From Paenibacillus thalictri (GTDB lineage: Bacteria > Bacillota > Bacilli > Paenibacillales > NBRC-103111), in NCBI RefSeq assembly GCF_004307995.1, contig NZ_SIRE01000008.1, positions 248,001-312,000 of the forward strand: a stretch of 64,000 bases of DNA, in the 5' to 3' direction. The notes beneath the pieces are model-generated. The model was not told where the DNA came from and made no database searches. It saw only the letters and a program-made list of their open reading frames with translations. This document shows positions 17,365 to 26,888 of this stretch, piece by piece; the first letter of the stretch is position 1; each line of letters begins with the position of its first letter. Position numbers and translations under genes: made by a program.

Positions 17365-17696
17365 GTGGAAAATAGGTATAGATTCGACATGGATTCTATT
17401 AATAATATAAAAGAGATTCCGTTAGGTAAAGTGACGCTGAGTAGTAAGGAAGACAATGACTATCATTTTCATAAATTCATAGCGTTGAAAGACGGAGTAT
17501 TAGAAATCTATAGTGAAGTTTCTAATGGAGATCCTATTCAATTATGGCTTTTAGATAAAAGGAATCGTGATATTCCATCTACTCGGGTTAAGGGGAATTA
17601 TGTAGAACAACAGTGAAGAAAGGCCAAGTAATCGTTATTTATAATACTTATGTGGAATCTGAAGCCACCTATTATATAGAAACGAAAATAGAATAA
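17365..17696 (+). pseudogene. Frameshifted small gene of unknown function
   Basis: The first frame (GTG at 17365, or ATG at 17389) gives about 80 residues, MDSINNIKEIPLGKVTLSS and so on, with alternating hydrophobic strands (FIALKDGVLEIYSEV). It stops at 17614-17616. The next frame continues from the overlapping GTG at 17613 for 27 codons: VKKGQVIVIYNTYVESEATY, ending YYIETKIE. The second piece continues the beta-strand rhythm of the first, so a single one-base frameshift near 17612 most simply explains the pair. The combined product would be about 110 residues, perhaps the end of a beta-sandwich domain. No signal peptide or strong ribosome site is seen. Sequencing error or a true pseudogene are both possible. 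Confidence 0.5.
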
Positions 17697-17928
17697 AGTG
17701 ATTGATCGATTTAGCAAGAGGCTACGATGTCTAAGGTGTCTATATTTGTAAAGTTGTACTGCTTGTTATAGACTTTGAATCTCGGGGTGCTGTTCTGGAC
17801 CTCACGTGGCAATTCGTACCGTTAAGTCGGTATTTACCATGGAGGATTTCTGTTCAAAAGTTATCTCCAATCTATACCTTTTTTGAAACGAGACCTATCG
17901 ATATGGTGAAATTAAGCTCTGAAAGTAA

Positions 17929-17952
17929 GCCGCGTAAATCGCGGCTTTTTTT
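17929..17952 (+). terminator. Intrinsic terminator (GCCGCG/CGCGGC)
   Basis: GCCGCG-TAAAT-CGCGGC followed by a T run. The same 17-base hairpin occurs again at 26862. The region from 17700 to 17928 before it holds no supportable gene, though an open frame without a start codon crosses it. Confidence 0.8.
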
Positions 17953-17993
17953 GTTTGGTAAATGCTCTCGTTCCCGACGATTCGAACTAAATT

Positions 17994-18059
17994 CGGACAA
18001 ATATTGTCCAATAGAGGAGCAGAGTTTTTCTTTAACGGGGATAGGATAGCCGTTATAAT
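17994..18059 (+). promoter_or_regulatory. Promoter and GGACAA/TTGTCC inverted repeat for the AraC regulator gene
   Basis: TTTAAC at 18031-18036 and TATAAT at 18054-18059 are separated by 17 bases. Upstream, GGACAA-ATA-TTGTCC at 17994-18008 is a near-perfect palindrome and could be an operator or autoregulatory site. Confidence 0.55.
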
Positions 18060-18096
18060 ATGGATAGGAAAAAGATGACAGGAGTGATCCGATAGG

Positions 18097-20415
18097 ATGC
18101 TGAAAACGACCAATAAAGGAACGTTGTTTTGGACAAACACCGGCATCGTGATGCTCATCACCTGCACCCCGTTAATTTTGATCGGGGTCATTTTGTATTA
18201 TGTGGGAAAAAATATGATTGGGGCTGAAGTCAACAAAGCCCATCAGCTGCAGCTGGAGCAGTCGATTCAACAAGTCGACGAATATTTGACCAATCTGGAG
18301 AAATTTGTCGTCCGTATTTCATTGGATCCCACTTACGACGAGTCGTTAACTCATCTGGATTTTACAGAAAATTTCCAAAAGACCAAAGATTTATACAAGT
18401 CCCTTTCCTTGATGACGGAATCCAATTCGTTGATTAGCAGCGTAACTTTGTATCTGCGTGACGCGGATAAAATGATCAGCGACGATTCCGGCATTCGCCC
18501 GATTCAAACCGCTGCGGACCGCTTGCTGTTCAGTTCGCTGCTGGGCAAAGAGCAGTTGATCTTCTGGCATTATTCATTAAAGCAAATCCACAAACCCGAC
18601 TCCTCTTATAAAGCTGTTGTCGTCAAGCTTCCCGGCGGTCAACTGACCGGTTCGTACGGAGCGTTTCTGATTTATTTGGATCAAACCAAACTCAACGGCA
18701 TGGTGCAAAAATTGGTCTCGGGCAGCGGCGTTGCATTCCTCATTAATGAGCACGGCGAAGAGTTGACGACCGATCAAGGGACCGGAGAGTCCGGACAGGA
18801 ACAGCGCTTTTTGAAGGAAGCTTTGCTCAATCGAGTCACTGGCGAAACCTTAAACGAAAATAACTTTAACTTCGGCTGGAACGATCAAACGTATTCTGTT
18901 TCTTACGGCAGCATTAGCAAGCTGGGAGGAAAATGGACGATTATTTCCGCAACGCCGACTTCCCAAATCGTGAAACCGGTAACAATCATCTCCAGGCTTA
19001 TCATTTTTATCAGCGGAGTTGGGGTCATTATCGGTCTTGTGCTTTCTTGGTTTGCCTCCAATCAGATATATCGTCCCATCCTGCGGCTCAGATCACTCTT
19101 TGAAGCAGGGAGAAATGGGAAAATCGAAGAGAAAGATGATATCGCTTACATCGAAAACCAGTGGAAACGCCATATGGAAGAACGCGAGATGTTAAACGAC
19201 AGGATTAAGCAATCGATTCCAGCGCTCAGGGAAAGTTTTTTGCTGCAATTTTTACAAGGCAATTTATATTCCCACACCGAAAAAGAGATTACAACGCGGC
19301 TTCTCCATCTCGATTGGGATGTAAGTGGGAAGCAGCTTGCTTTTCTTGTTGCCCAGATGCATGGCATCGAGGAGCTGGGAGGGCCGTATTCGGATCGAGA
19401 TTCTCAGCTTATCACCTTTGCCGCCTCCAATATTTTGCTGGAGCTCGGTTCTCAGAACATCAAGATGATTCATGTATTTAATTTTCAGGATTTATCGGTG
19501 GGCGCTCTGCTGGTGCTGGACCCCAATGAAGAGGACAACGTGCTTGTTCTGAAAAAGCATGGCGAAGCTTTCATATCCGCTGTAAACAACGTCTTGCGCA
19601 TGAAAACGACCGTTGTGGTCAGTCATATCGCCGATTCCATTATGGGGACGCCCAAAATCCTGGAGCAAGCGCGCAAGGCGCTGCGCTTTCGTGATGTACA
19701 TACGTCCAACCAGCTTCTCGATATGAGCCAGTATGGAATGCTGCAAAGCCGGCAGATGAATTATCCCATGGAGCTGGAACGGGACATTGTGCATGCGGTC
19801 AGTATTGGCTTGGAAGAGGAAGCTGTTCGGTTAGTCAAACAATTTCTGGCCGTGCTTCAGATGACGAACGGTACGGAAATGATGATTCATCAAGGGATGA
19901 TGAAGCTGCTCGGATCGATTCACGATATGATCATCCGCTGTGGCATGAGCCTCGACGATATGTACGACGGCGCTCATTTATACGAGCAGTTTGTGCAAAT
20001 CCACGAGCCTGCTGAAATGCTGCATTGGTTCGAACATAAGGTGATCGCTCCTTTTGTTAGAGCGCTGTCCATTACATACGATGCCCATTTGCGGGAGCAA
20101 ATCGAGCAGATCTTATCCGAACTGAGCGAACACTATTTGTCCAATGTCTCTCTGGAAATCTACGCCGACCGGTTAAATGTCAGTCCGTCCAAGCTCAGCA
20201 AAGCGTTTAAACAGATTACCGGAGTGAACTTTATCGATTACGTTGTAAGACTGCGGCTGGAACGCTGCAAAGAGCTGCTCGTTCGCTCCGATATGAAAAT
20301 TAACGATATCGCCGAAACCTTAAACTATCATCCGTCGTATTTGATCCGCTTGTTTAGAAAAAGCGAAGGCATGACACCCGGCCAATATCGGGAAAAGCAC
20401 ACGCAAAGCTTGTAA
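18097..20415 (+). CDS. Membrane-bound AraC-family transcriptional regulator
   Basis: 772 residues. There is a membrane segment at about 16-37, a Cache-like extracytoplasmic domain to about residue 290, a second segment around IISRLIIFISGVGVIIGLVL, and a long cytoplasmic linker. The C-terminal 100 residues are an AraC double helix-turn-helix (VSPSKLSKAFKQITGV and LNYHPSYLIRLFRKSEGMTP). This is the one-protein alternative to a YesM/YesN pair, common in Paenibacillus next to sugar importers. It senses a ligand outside and probably activates the importer that starts 180 bases downstream. A terminator overlaps the stop codon, so regulator and importer are separate transcripts. Confidence 0.95.
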   Translation: MLKTTNKGTLFWTNTGIVMLITCTPLILIGVILYYVGKNMIGAEVNKAHQLQLEQSIQQVDEYLTNLEKFVVRISLDPTYDESLTHLDFTENFQKTKDLYKSLSLMTESNSLISSVTLYLRDADKMISDDSGIRPIQTAADRLLFSSLLGKEQLIFWHYSLKQIHKPDSSYKAVVVKLPGGQLTGSYGAFLIYLDQTKLNGMVQKLVSGSGVAFLINEHGEELTTDQGTGESGQEQRFLKEALLNRVTGETLNENNFNFGWNDQTYSVSYGSISKLGGKWTIISATPTSQIVKPVTIISRLIIFISGVGVIIGLVLSWFASNQIYRPILRLRSLFEAGRNGKIEEKDDIAYIENQWKRHMEEREMLNDRIKQSIPALRESFLLQFLQGNLYSHTEKEITTRLLHLDWDVSGKQLAFLVAQMHGIEELGGPYSDRDSQLITFAASNILLELGSQNIKMIHVFNFQDLSVGALLVLDPNEEDNVLVLKKHGEAFISAVNNVLRMKTTVVVSHIADSIMGTPKILEQARKALRFRDVHTSNQLLDMSQYGMLQSRQMNYPMELERDIVHAVSIGLEEEAVRLVKQFLAVLQMTNGTEMMIHQGMMKLLGSIHDMIIRCGMSLDDMYDGAHLYEQFVQIHEPAEMLHWFEHKVIAPFVRALSITYDAHLREQIEQILSELSEHYLSNVSLEIYADRLNVSPSKLSKAFKQITGVNFIDYVVRLRLERCKELLVRSDMKINDIAETLNYHPSYLIRLFRKSEGMTPGQYREKHTQSL

Positions 20416-20440
20416 AAGGCCCCTTTTGCAAGCTTTTTTT
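20406..20440 (+). terminator. Terminator overlapping the regulator's stop codon
   Basis: AAGCTTGTAAAA pairs with TTTTGCAAGCTT (one wobble) around GGCCCC, followed by TTTTT. The stop codon lies in the left arm. Confidence 0.85.
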
Positions 20441-20595
20441 ATCCGTCAAAAAAGGTAAATCGGCGGAAATCGCCCCGTCAGCCGGACGAAAATTGCGTTT
20501 ATTCCAGGAAATCGCCGCAGTATCCGGGGAAAAAAGAGTTGATTGCCGGAAATGAAACGACCCGGTATGGTGTTAATAAAAAGGAGGCATGGTTC

Positions 20596-21561
20596 ATGTT
20601 CATACAAACGGATACAGCTTTGGAAGAGCGCCCCGCGTTACAAAAGAAAACGAAAACGGGCATCGTCTGGCACGGCATCAAGAGAGATAAAATTCTTTAT
20701 GTATTGATGCTGCCGGGCCTGCTTTTCTTCCTCATATTCAAATATGTCCCTTTGTGGGGGATCGTTATCGCATTTCAGGACTATTCACCGTATATGGGCA
20801 TGTGGGCCAGTGACTGGGTAGGCCTGGATCACTTCACCCGATTGTTTGGCAATCTGGATTTTTTCATACTGTTCCGCAATACGATGCTGATCAGTTTGCT
20901 CAACCTTGTGTTTTTTTTCCCGGTACCGATCCTGTTGTCCTTGCTATTAAGCGAATTGAACAATATGGTGTTCAGGCGATGGGTGCAGTCGATCGTATAT
21001 CTTCCGCATTTCCTGTCATGGGTCGTTGTGGTCGGCGTCACCTTCCTGCTGCTGTCGCAATCGTCTGGCGTTGTGAACTTGGCGCTTGCCGATATGGGTT
21101 TTCAGAAAATCGACTTCCTGACCAATAAATCGTTATTTTGGATCATGCTCACCTTGCAAAATATATGGAAGGAAACCGGGTGGGGCACAATCATTTTCCT
21201 TGCCGCTATCGCCGGCATTGATCCCCAGCTGTACGAGGCCGCCAAGATGGACGGAGCGAGCCGGCTGAGGCAAATATGGCATATTACGCTTCCGGCGATC
21301 CGCAGCGTCATCATCGTCTTGTTTATTTTACGCATCGGGCAAATTATGGACGTCGGCTTTGAACAGGTGTTTCTGATGATGAACGGGGCTGTATCGGAAG
21401 TGGCGGATGTGTTTGAAACTTACGTCTACCGGGTCGGCATCCAGGGCGGACAGTTCAGCTACAGCACGGCGGTTGGGTTATTCAAATCATTTGTCGGATT
21501 ATTCCTGGTAGTCATTGCGAATCAGCTGGCCAAACGCTTCGGAGAAGAAGGTGTATATTGA
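20596..21561 (+). CDS. ABC importer permease, LplB type
   Basis: The start is the ATG at 20596, 8 bases after AAGGAGG, rather than in-frame codons farther upstream, giving 321 residues. Six membrane segments are visible. The N-terminal phrase LMLPGLLFFLIFKYVPLWGI and the EAA loop EAAKMDGASRLRQIWHITLP are the hallmarks of the LplB/YtcP-like permease group, which handles complex oligosaccharides such as uronate-containing fragments. It is the first gene of a permease, permease, binding protein, hydrolase, GHL6 operon and is probably controlled by the AraC regulator just upstream. The substrate is unknown. Confidence 0.95.
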   Translation: MFIQTDTALEERPALQKKTKTGIVWHGIKRDKILYVLMLPGLLFFLIFKYVPLWGIVIAFQDYSPYMGMWASDWVGLDHFTRLFGNLDFFILFRNTMLISLLNLVFFFPVPILLSLLLSELNNMVFRRWVQSIVYLPHFLSWVVVVGVTFLLLSQSSGVVNLALADMGFQKIDFLTNKSLFWIMLTLQNIWKETGWGTIIFLAAIAGIDPQLYEAAKMDGASRLRQIWHITLPAIRSVIIVLFILRIGQIMDVGFEQVFLMMNGAVSEVADVFETYVYRVGIQGGQFSYSTAVGLFKSFVGLFLVVIANQLAKRFGEEGVY

Positions 21562-21596
21562 GTACGCCCGGCACAGTAAAAAAGGAGGTTGCGAAC

Positions 21597-22478
21597 ATGA
21601 AAGAAAGCATAGGGGACCGACTATTCGGTTGGGCTAATGCCGTTATCCTCGTATTCATCAGCATTGTTACAATATTCCCGTTATATTATGTCCTTGTCGT
21701 TTCATTCACCAGTCCGTCGGAGTATTTGGATAAGATGGGGTTTGTGTTTTTCCCGGAGCAGTGGACGTTAAGATCGTATGAATATTTGCTCTCAACTTCG
21801 TCGTTTAAAGACTCCATGTTAGTCAGTTTATTTCTGTCTACCGTCGGTACAGCTTTAAGTTTGTTAGTCACAGCCGCATTATCTTACGGCTTGTCGAGAA
21901 AGCGATTACAGGGGCGCAAGCTGTTTCAGTTTCTCATTTTGATAACGATTTTATTTAACCCGGGCCTCATTCCGCCTTATTTGCTGGTACGGGATCTCGG
22001 ACTGATGAACAGCATTTGGTCATTAATACTTCCCGTATTGACGAGCGGCTGGTATGTAATCTTGATGCGGAGCTTCTTCGACAGCATTCCGGTAGAGCTG
22101 GAGGATGCCGGAATGATCGACGGCTGCAGCGATGCCGGCATCTTCTTCAAAATCATCCTTCCGTTATCGTTGCCGGCCATGGCCGCGTTTGGCCTATTTT
22201 ATGCGGTTTCATATTGGAATACGTTTTTTAACGCGATTCTTTACATTAACGATAATACCTTGTGGCCGCTGCAGCTGGTTTTGCGCAACATGCTGATCGA
22301 TTCGTCCACGGCGGTCGGCGGGGCGGTAGCCATGGAAATGATGTCCGAACAGCAAATACCCGCGCAAACGTTAAAGATGGCCGCTGTGGTCATTGCCACG
22401 CTGCCGATATTGCTCGTATACCCGTTTCTGCAAAAACATTTCGACAAGGGGGTGATGTTGGGATCGGTAAAAGGCTAA
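21597..22478 (+). CDS. ABC importer permease, LplC type
   Basis: 293 residues from the ATG at 21597, which has AAAGGAGG 8 bases before it. The TTG at 21558 in the end of the previous gene lacks one. Six membrane segments are seen. YVLVVSFTSPSEYL near the start, NPGLIPPYLLVRDLGLMNS in the middle and the EAA loop EDAGMIDGCSDAGIFF define the LplC/YtcP family. It ends in VMLGSVKG. It pairs with the preceding permease to form the channel and is followed by the binding-protein gene after 65 bases. Confidence 0.95.
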   Translation: MKESIGDRLFGWANAVILVFISIVTIFPLYYVLVVSFTSPSEYLDKMGFVFFPEQWTLRSYEYLLSTSSFKDSMLVSLFLSTVGTALSLLVTAALSYGLSRKRLQGRKLFQFLILITILFNPGLIPPYLLVRDLGLMNSIWSLILPVLTSGWYVILMRSFFDSIPVELEDAGMIDGCSDAGIFFKIILPLSLPAMAAFGLFYAVSYWNTFFNAILYINDNTLWPLQLVLRNMLIDSSTAVGGAVAMEMMSEQQIPAQTLKMAAVVIATLPILLVYPFLQKHFDKGVMLGSVKG

Positions 22479-22543
22479 GCGGCAAAACTTCATCGGATTT
22501 GTTACCCAATCTGTATAACCAACAAATAAGGGAGGTAGTTGTC

Positions 22544-24067
22544 TTGAAAGTAACGTTGAAACTTGTCGGAACCGGTATGGCGGCTTGTATGTTGTTATTG
22601 TCCGCTTGCTCGGGTGCCGCAAATACCGGAAAAAATGAAGGGGGAACCACAGCGGCCGGAACGAAAAGCGACAGCACGAATAAATCGGGGCCTCCAACGG
22701 AGATCAGCATTATTACCGAATTCCACACGACGGAGCCGCCTAGTCAAGAGAATCCGGTATTAAAGGAGTTCGAGAAACGCACCAATACGAAGCTGAATAT
22801 CATTTGGGTTTCCCCGAACAATTGGACGGAAAAACAAAATGTCGTACTTGCTTCCGGCGATATGCCGGATTTAATGAAGGTGGCCGATCTGCGCAACCCG
22901 CTAATGCAGCAAATGGCAAGGCAAGGAGCATTCTGGGACTTGGCTCCCTTCATCAAAGATTACCCCCACTTAATGGAGTATCCGAAAAGCGTATGGGATT
23001 CGACCAAAATCAACGGGAAAAATTACGCTCTGCCATCGGTCAGACCGCTGGAAGGTTCGTCGGTTATGGGGATCCGCAAAGACTGGCTGGATAAATTGAA
23101 CCTGAAGGTCCCGACCACAACGGATGAGCTGTATGGGGTTATGAAAGCGTTTGTCACTAAAGATCCCGATGGCAACGGCAAAAATGATACGGTCGGCTAC
23201 AACATGAGAGACCCCGGACTTTTCTTGGAGAACGTCTTTAATAAAAGCAACGGCAAATGGAAGCTGCAGGACGGCAAGCTGGCCGACACCACGTTGGAGC
23301 CGGGAACGCGTGACTATTTGGTGTGGATGAACAAAGCGTATACGGAAGGCCTGATCCCCAAAGACTTCGCCGTGATGAAGACGACGCAAGCGGAGGAATT
23401 GGCCACATCGGGCAAATCCGGATTAACGACCGACGGGATGCTTGGATTATGGCGGCAAATCGAAAATCCGCGCAAATCCGACCCGAAGGCCGATTATATG
23501 GCCCTAACGTCCTTAAACGGCGTCACTACGCAATCCGCCGGGTTTCTCGGCGTGTACCTGATTCCCAAGAAGGTGCCCGAAGCCAAGGTGAAGAAAATTT
23601 TGGAGCTGATGGACTACGGCGCTACGGAGGAAGGCTTCAGCTTAGCGATATACGGCATCAAAGGCGTACATTACAACGAAGTCGACGGATTTAAAGTAGG
23701 GACCAAGCAAGCGGATACGGACAGTATTTCGGTCAGTTCCTTCGGTAAAATTTTCGAACGTTACGAGAAATATTTGTACGCTTATGCGCCAGGCATGACA
23801 AAAGAAGTGTTCGAGCGGAATAAAGTGATTTTGGATGAAAAAGCGAAAATCAGCATTCCCGATCCCTCCATCGGATTAATCTCGGAAACGGATATTCGCG
23901 TCGGTGCCGAATATAAGAAGAAAACCGACGATTTGAAGGTAAAGGTGATCATGGGACAGGAACCGATCGGGTCCTGGGACAATTATGTCAAAAAGCTGAA
24001 AGAGGACACGGAATATCAAAAAATAATTGCCGAAATGAACAAAGCTTACCAAGAACGGGCTAAATAA
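22544..24067 (+). CDS. Extracellular solute-binding lipoprotein, LplA type
   Basis: The start is TTG at 22544 with GGGAGG upstream. The frame is open well before it, but only this start gives a proper lipoprotein signal, ending LLLSAC with Cys22. The mature protein of about 485 residues has the LplA pattern: FEKRTNTKLNIIWVSPNNW, LASGDMPDLM, the calcium-binding-like loop DPDGNGKNDTVG, and the C-terminal MGQEPIGSWDNYVKKLK. It binds a sugar outside and delivers it to the two permeases just upstream. The family is common for pectin-, xylan- or uronate-type oligosaccharides, but the ligand cannot be read from the sequence. Confidence 0.94.
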   Translation: MKVTLKLVGTGMAACMLLLSACSGAANTGKNEGGTTAAGTKSDSTNKSGPPTEISIITEFHTTEPPSQENPVLKEFEKRTNTKLNIIWVSPNNWTEKQNVVLASGDMPDLMKVADLRNPLMQQMARQGAFWDLAPFIKDYPHLMEYPKSVWDSTKINGKNYALPSVRPLEGSSVMGIRKDWLDKLNLKVPTTTDELYGVMKAFVTKDPDGNGKNDTVGYNMRDPGLFLENVFNKSNGKWKLQDGKLADTTLEPGTRDYLVWMNKAYTEGLIPKDFAVMKTTQAEELATSGKSGLTTDGMLGLWRQIENPRKSDPKADYMALTSLNGVTTQSAGFLGVYLIPKKVPEAKVKKILELMDYGATEEGFSLAIYGIKGVHYNEVDGFKVGTKQADTDSISVSSFGKIFERYEKYLYAYAPGMTKEVFERNKVILDEKAKISIPDPSIGLISETDIRVGAEYKKKTDDLKVKVIMGQEPIGSWDNYVKKLKEDTEYQKIIAEMNKAYQERAK

Positions 24068-24153
24068 CGAATTAATTAATGTGCTAAATAATTTTCGGCC
24101 CCAGTCGCACATACGTCGGGGTCGGCCTTATTAAAGATGGAGGAATGCGTATT

Positions 24154-24792
24154 ATGAAACAATACAACTATACAGTTTTGATTCACGGCCAATTGTCGAC
24201 AAACAAATTTCGTTATCCGAATGAAAAACGGGAGGTGATTTGCTCCACCACGCTGATCCAAGGAAACGGCGTCAACATCATCGTTGATCCGGGGTGGCGC
24301 GATGAGCCGCTGCTGGAGCAGCTTAAGCTGCACGGGTTGTCCCCGGAGCAAATCGACATCGTGTACGTCACTCATATGCATGCCGATCATTACCGTTCGA
24401 TTCGGTTGTTTCCGCAGGCGAAGAAGTTGGGCTACCGCAAGGAAATCGACAATTGGAGGAACAAAATCAGCGAAGCCGACCGCGATATTTTGGAAAACCT
24501 GGAGCCGGTCGACAAGGAGATTTACGAGGACATAACAATCGTGGAAACACCCGGCCATACGCTGGAGCACACCTCCGTATTGTTTCAGCATCAAGGAAAG
24601 CAGGTGCTTGTCGCCGCGGACGCCGTTTTAGTGATCGAATATTTTGAACATAGGGAAGTACATGTCATTTCAGAAGATCAGGAGCTCGCCCGGCAGACGA
24701 TCGATAAGGTCAGAGCTTTGGCGGATATCATCATCCCCGGGCACGATGCGCCATTTGAGAACTGGTTTAAGGATAACAAGCAGCGGTCGTAA
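24154..24792 (+). CDS. Metallo-beta-lactamase-fold hydrolase
   Basis: 212 residues when started at the ATG at 24154, 9 bases after GGAGGA; an ATG three codons earlier sits too close to it. The complete di-metal site is visible: H74-M-H76-A-D78-H79, H135 in TPGHTLEH, D156 in AADAV and H197 in PGHD. The protein has the length of simple glyoxalase II or lactonase-like members. It has no signal peptide, so it acts in the cytoplasm. Lying between the binding protein and the GHL6-like enzyme, it may open a lactone or a phospho-ester made during breakdown of the imported sugar. That role is inferred from position only. Confidence 0.88.
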   Translation: MKQYNYTVLIHGQLSTNKFRYPNEKREVICSTTLIQGNGVNIIVDPGWRDEPLLEQLKLHGLSPEQIDIVYVTHMHADHYRSIRLFPQAKKLGYRKEIDNWRNKISEADRDILENLEPVDKEIYEDITIVETPGHTLEHTSVLFQHQGKQVLVAADAVLVIEYFEHREVHVISEDQELARQTIDKVRALADIIIPGHDAPFENWFKDNKQRS

Positions 24793-24822
24793 AAGAAAAG
24801 GTAGAGATGGAGGAACTAGTTG

Positions 24823-26841
24823 ATGGCATGGTGGTCAAATAACAACTTAAGGCTGATTCAAAATAATCTTCGAGAGTCTGACGCAAATCTCGATGTCGAT
24901 TTGTTAATGGGACAACTTAACGAGCTATCGGCAAATGTGCTGATGATGAATGCCGGAGGCATCGTGGCTTTTTATCCAACGAAGCTGGAATATCATTACA
25001 GGGCGACGGGGCAGCAGAAGGATCTGCTCCGGGAGGCGATTGATAAAGCGCATGACCATGGCATGAAGTTTATTGCCCGGTTTGATTTCAGCAAGGCGCA
25101 TGAATCGATTTTGGCCCGTAAACCGGAATGGTTCTACCGGACCAAGGAGGGGAAGGGGGTTAACTATTTTGGCATCGCGCATACTTGCCTAAACGGATAT
25201 TACCAACGGGAATATTCGCTGCAGATCATTAACGAGGTCATCTCCAACTATGAGGTGGACGGTATTTTCTTTAACATGTTCGGCTACATCACAAGGGATT
25301 ACAGCGGCAACGATTACGGCCTTTGCCATTGCAGCAATTGCCGGGAGAGATTTCGCGAACTGTACCATTTGGAGCTGCCGGAGAAAGCAGACCCAAGCGA
25401 TCCTGTGTACAAGCAGCACAAGTTGTTCCAGGAGCAAACGACACGGGAGATGCTTGACCGGATTCACGATCTGGTAAAAAGTAAAAACAAAGATATCGCC
25501 ATCTCGACCTATAACGAACATAAAGTGGACATTGTCCGCAAGGAGTCAAACACAGATAAAGCAAGGCCCCATCCCGTTTGGCTTTACTCCGCTTCGGAAA
25601 ATGTGAAGTCACTGGAGGATTCCTGGGACGACAAGCTGATCAGCAACTGCTGTATCAATGCGGTCGATCTGGTGCACCGGTTTACGGCGGTGTCCAAACA
25701 TGAGATCGCTATCCGGCTGAAAGAGAGCTTGGCCAGCGGCTCGGGGCTGGACTTCTGCATCATCGGCGTATTTGACGACTATCCTGACAGGGAGAACCTG
25801 CCGGTCGTCGCCGAAATTTTTCAATACCATAAGGAAAATGAAGCGTATTACGGGAATTTTCAATCCGTAAGCGAGGTAGCCCTAATCAAGCCAAGATCAA
25901 CTGTACAATCCGATGCCAAGGAATATTTCGGGCTATTCAAAATGCTGAAAGAAGAGCATGTGCTTTTTGACGTCATCCATCAAAATACACTGGTTCAGAG
26001 CAGAGAGCGGCTGAGCCGTTATAAGGTGGTGCTGATTCCGGATATTATCGGGTTTACAGACGAGGAGCTTAACGTGCTGGAGCAGCTATCTCGCGAGGGC
26101 CGCTGTTTGTTCAGCACGGGCCGCTCATTCACCTTGGATGATGCAAATCGGGCGTTTATGGAGCGAATTTTCGGCGCTTCTTGGGTGGAGACGCATCATT
26201 TCTACCGGGAAGCGGCGTATTTACAGACCGGAGACAAACAAGTGTTCAAAAGCTTCGGCCAGCGGGATTGGCTGCTGCTGGACGGTTCATTCTGCCGCGT
26301 ACGATATGCCGAGAATATGACAAGGCATCTGCCCTTGGTAGTCCCATCCACCTTCGGGCCGCCGGAGAGGGCGTATGGACATAGTGTGTCCACGGAGTGG
26401 TTCGGCGCAGGCATTGGCGCAGGCGGACAGCACGGCAGCGGCACGACGGTACATCTGCCTTGGCAGCCCGGCCGGCTTTATTATATGTTCGGATATGCTG
26501 ACAATAAACGGGTGATCACGGACCTTCTCGATCAAATTGTATCCTATCGCAGTCATGTTACGACCAACGCGCCGCAAACGGTCGAATTGTTTTATAATAA
26601 AATAGATGAACAAACCTACATCCTACATCTGCTCAACGTGTCAGGTTTTAACGGTGTCACCTATTTCGAACCGGTTCCTGTTCACGATATTACCGTCACG
26701 CTGCCGCAAATAAAGGAATGCAAACATGTGGCGAGTTTGATTCGCGGACAAAGTATTTTTTCCACGATGGATGAGCATGGCTTGACGCTTGAAGTGCCTC
26801 AACTTTCCGATTTTACAGCAATCCTGTTGAAAACCATATAA
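24823..26841 (+). CDS. GHL6-like putative glycoside hydrolase (second copy)
   Basis: 672 residues from the ATG at 24823, which follows ATGGAGGA. It has the same layout as the protein at 2383. The opening WWSNNNLRLIQNNLRESDA is followed by NVLMMNAGGIVAFYPT, DGIFFN at 146-151 and a Cys cluster CHCSNC at 168-173. Then comes a trimerisation-like domain (RYKVVLIPDIIGFTDEE) and a small beta domain with ETVELFYN-like strands. It is cytoplasmic. It closes the operon that starts at 20596 and is followed by a terminator. The paralogue sits in another importer operon, so the family seems tied to uptake of particular glycans. The reaction is unproven. Confidence 0.8.
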   Translation: MAWWSNNNLRLIQNNLRESDANLDVDLLMGQLNELSANVLMMNAGGIVAFYPTKLEYHYRATGQQKDLLREAIDKAHDHGMKFIARFDFSKAHESILARKPEWFYRTKEGKGVNYFGIAHTCLNGYYQREYSLQIINEVISNYEVDGIFFNMFGYITRDYSGNDYGLCHCSNCRERFRELYHLELPEKADPSDPVYKQHKLFQEQTTREMLDRIHDLVKSKNKDIAISTYNEHKVDIVRKESNTDKARPHPVWLYSASENVKSLEDSWDDKLISNCCINAVDLVHRFTAVSKHEIAIRLKESLASGSGLDFCIIGVFDDYPDRENLPVVAEIFQYHKENEAYYGNFQSVSEVALIKPRSTVQSDAKEYFGLFKMLKEEHVLFDVIHQNTLVQSRERLSRYKVVLIPDIIGFTDEELNVLEQLSREGRCLFSTGRSFTLDDANRAFMERIFGASWVETHHFYREAAYLQTGDKQVFKSFGQRDWLLLDGSFCRVRYAENMTRHLPLVVPSTFGPPERAYGHSVSTEWFGAGIGAGGQHGSGTTVHLPWQPGRLYYMFGYADNKRVITDLLDQIVSYRSHVTTNAPQTVELFYNKIDEQTYILHLLNVSGFNGVTYFEPVPVHDITVTLPQIKECKHVASLIRGQSIFSTMDEHGLTLEVPQLSDFTAILLKTI

Positions 26842-26861
26842 ACCGTTCTTATTTTAATTTT

Positions 26862-26888
26862 GCCGCGTAAATCGCGGCTTTTATTGTT
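26862..26888 (+). terminator. Intrinsic terminator after the second GHL6-like gene
   Basis: GCCGCG-TAAAT-CGCGGC followed by TTTTATTG. The stem and loop are identical to those of the terminator at 17929. Confidence 0.82.

Noticed and set aside
17734-18047. About 100 codons open on the plus strand before the AraC gene
   Set aside because: There is no start codon or ribosome site, it crosses a terminator and the promoter, and it shows no known family.
22262-22543. Upstream extension of the LplA-type receptor
   Set aside because: It overlaps the end of the permease gene in another frame and would bury the lipoprotein signal. TTG at 22544 has GGGAGG and a proper signal.
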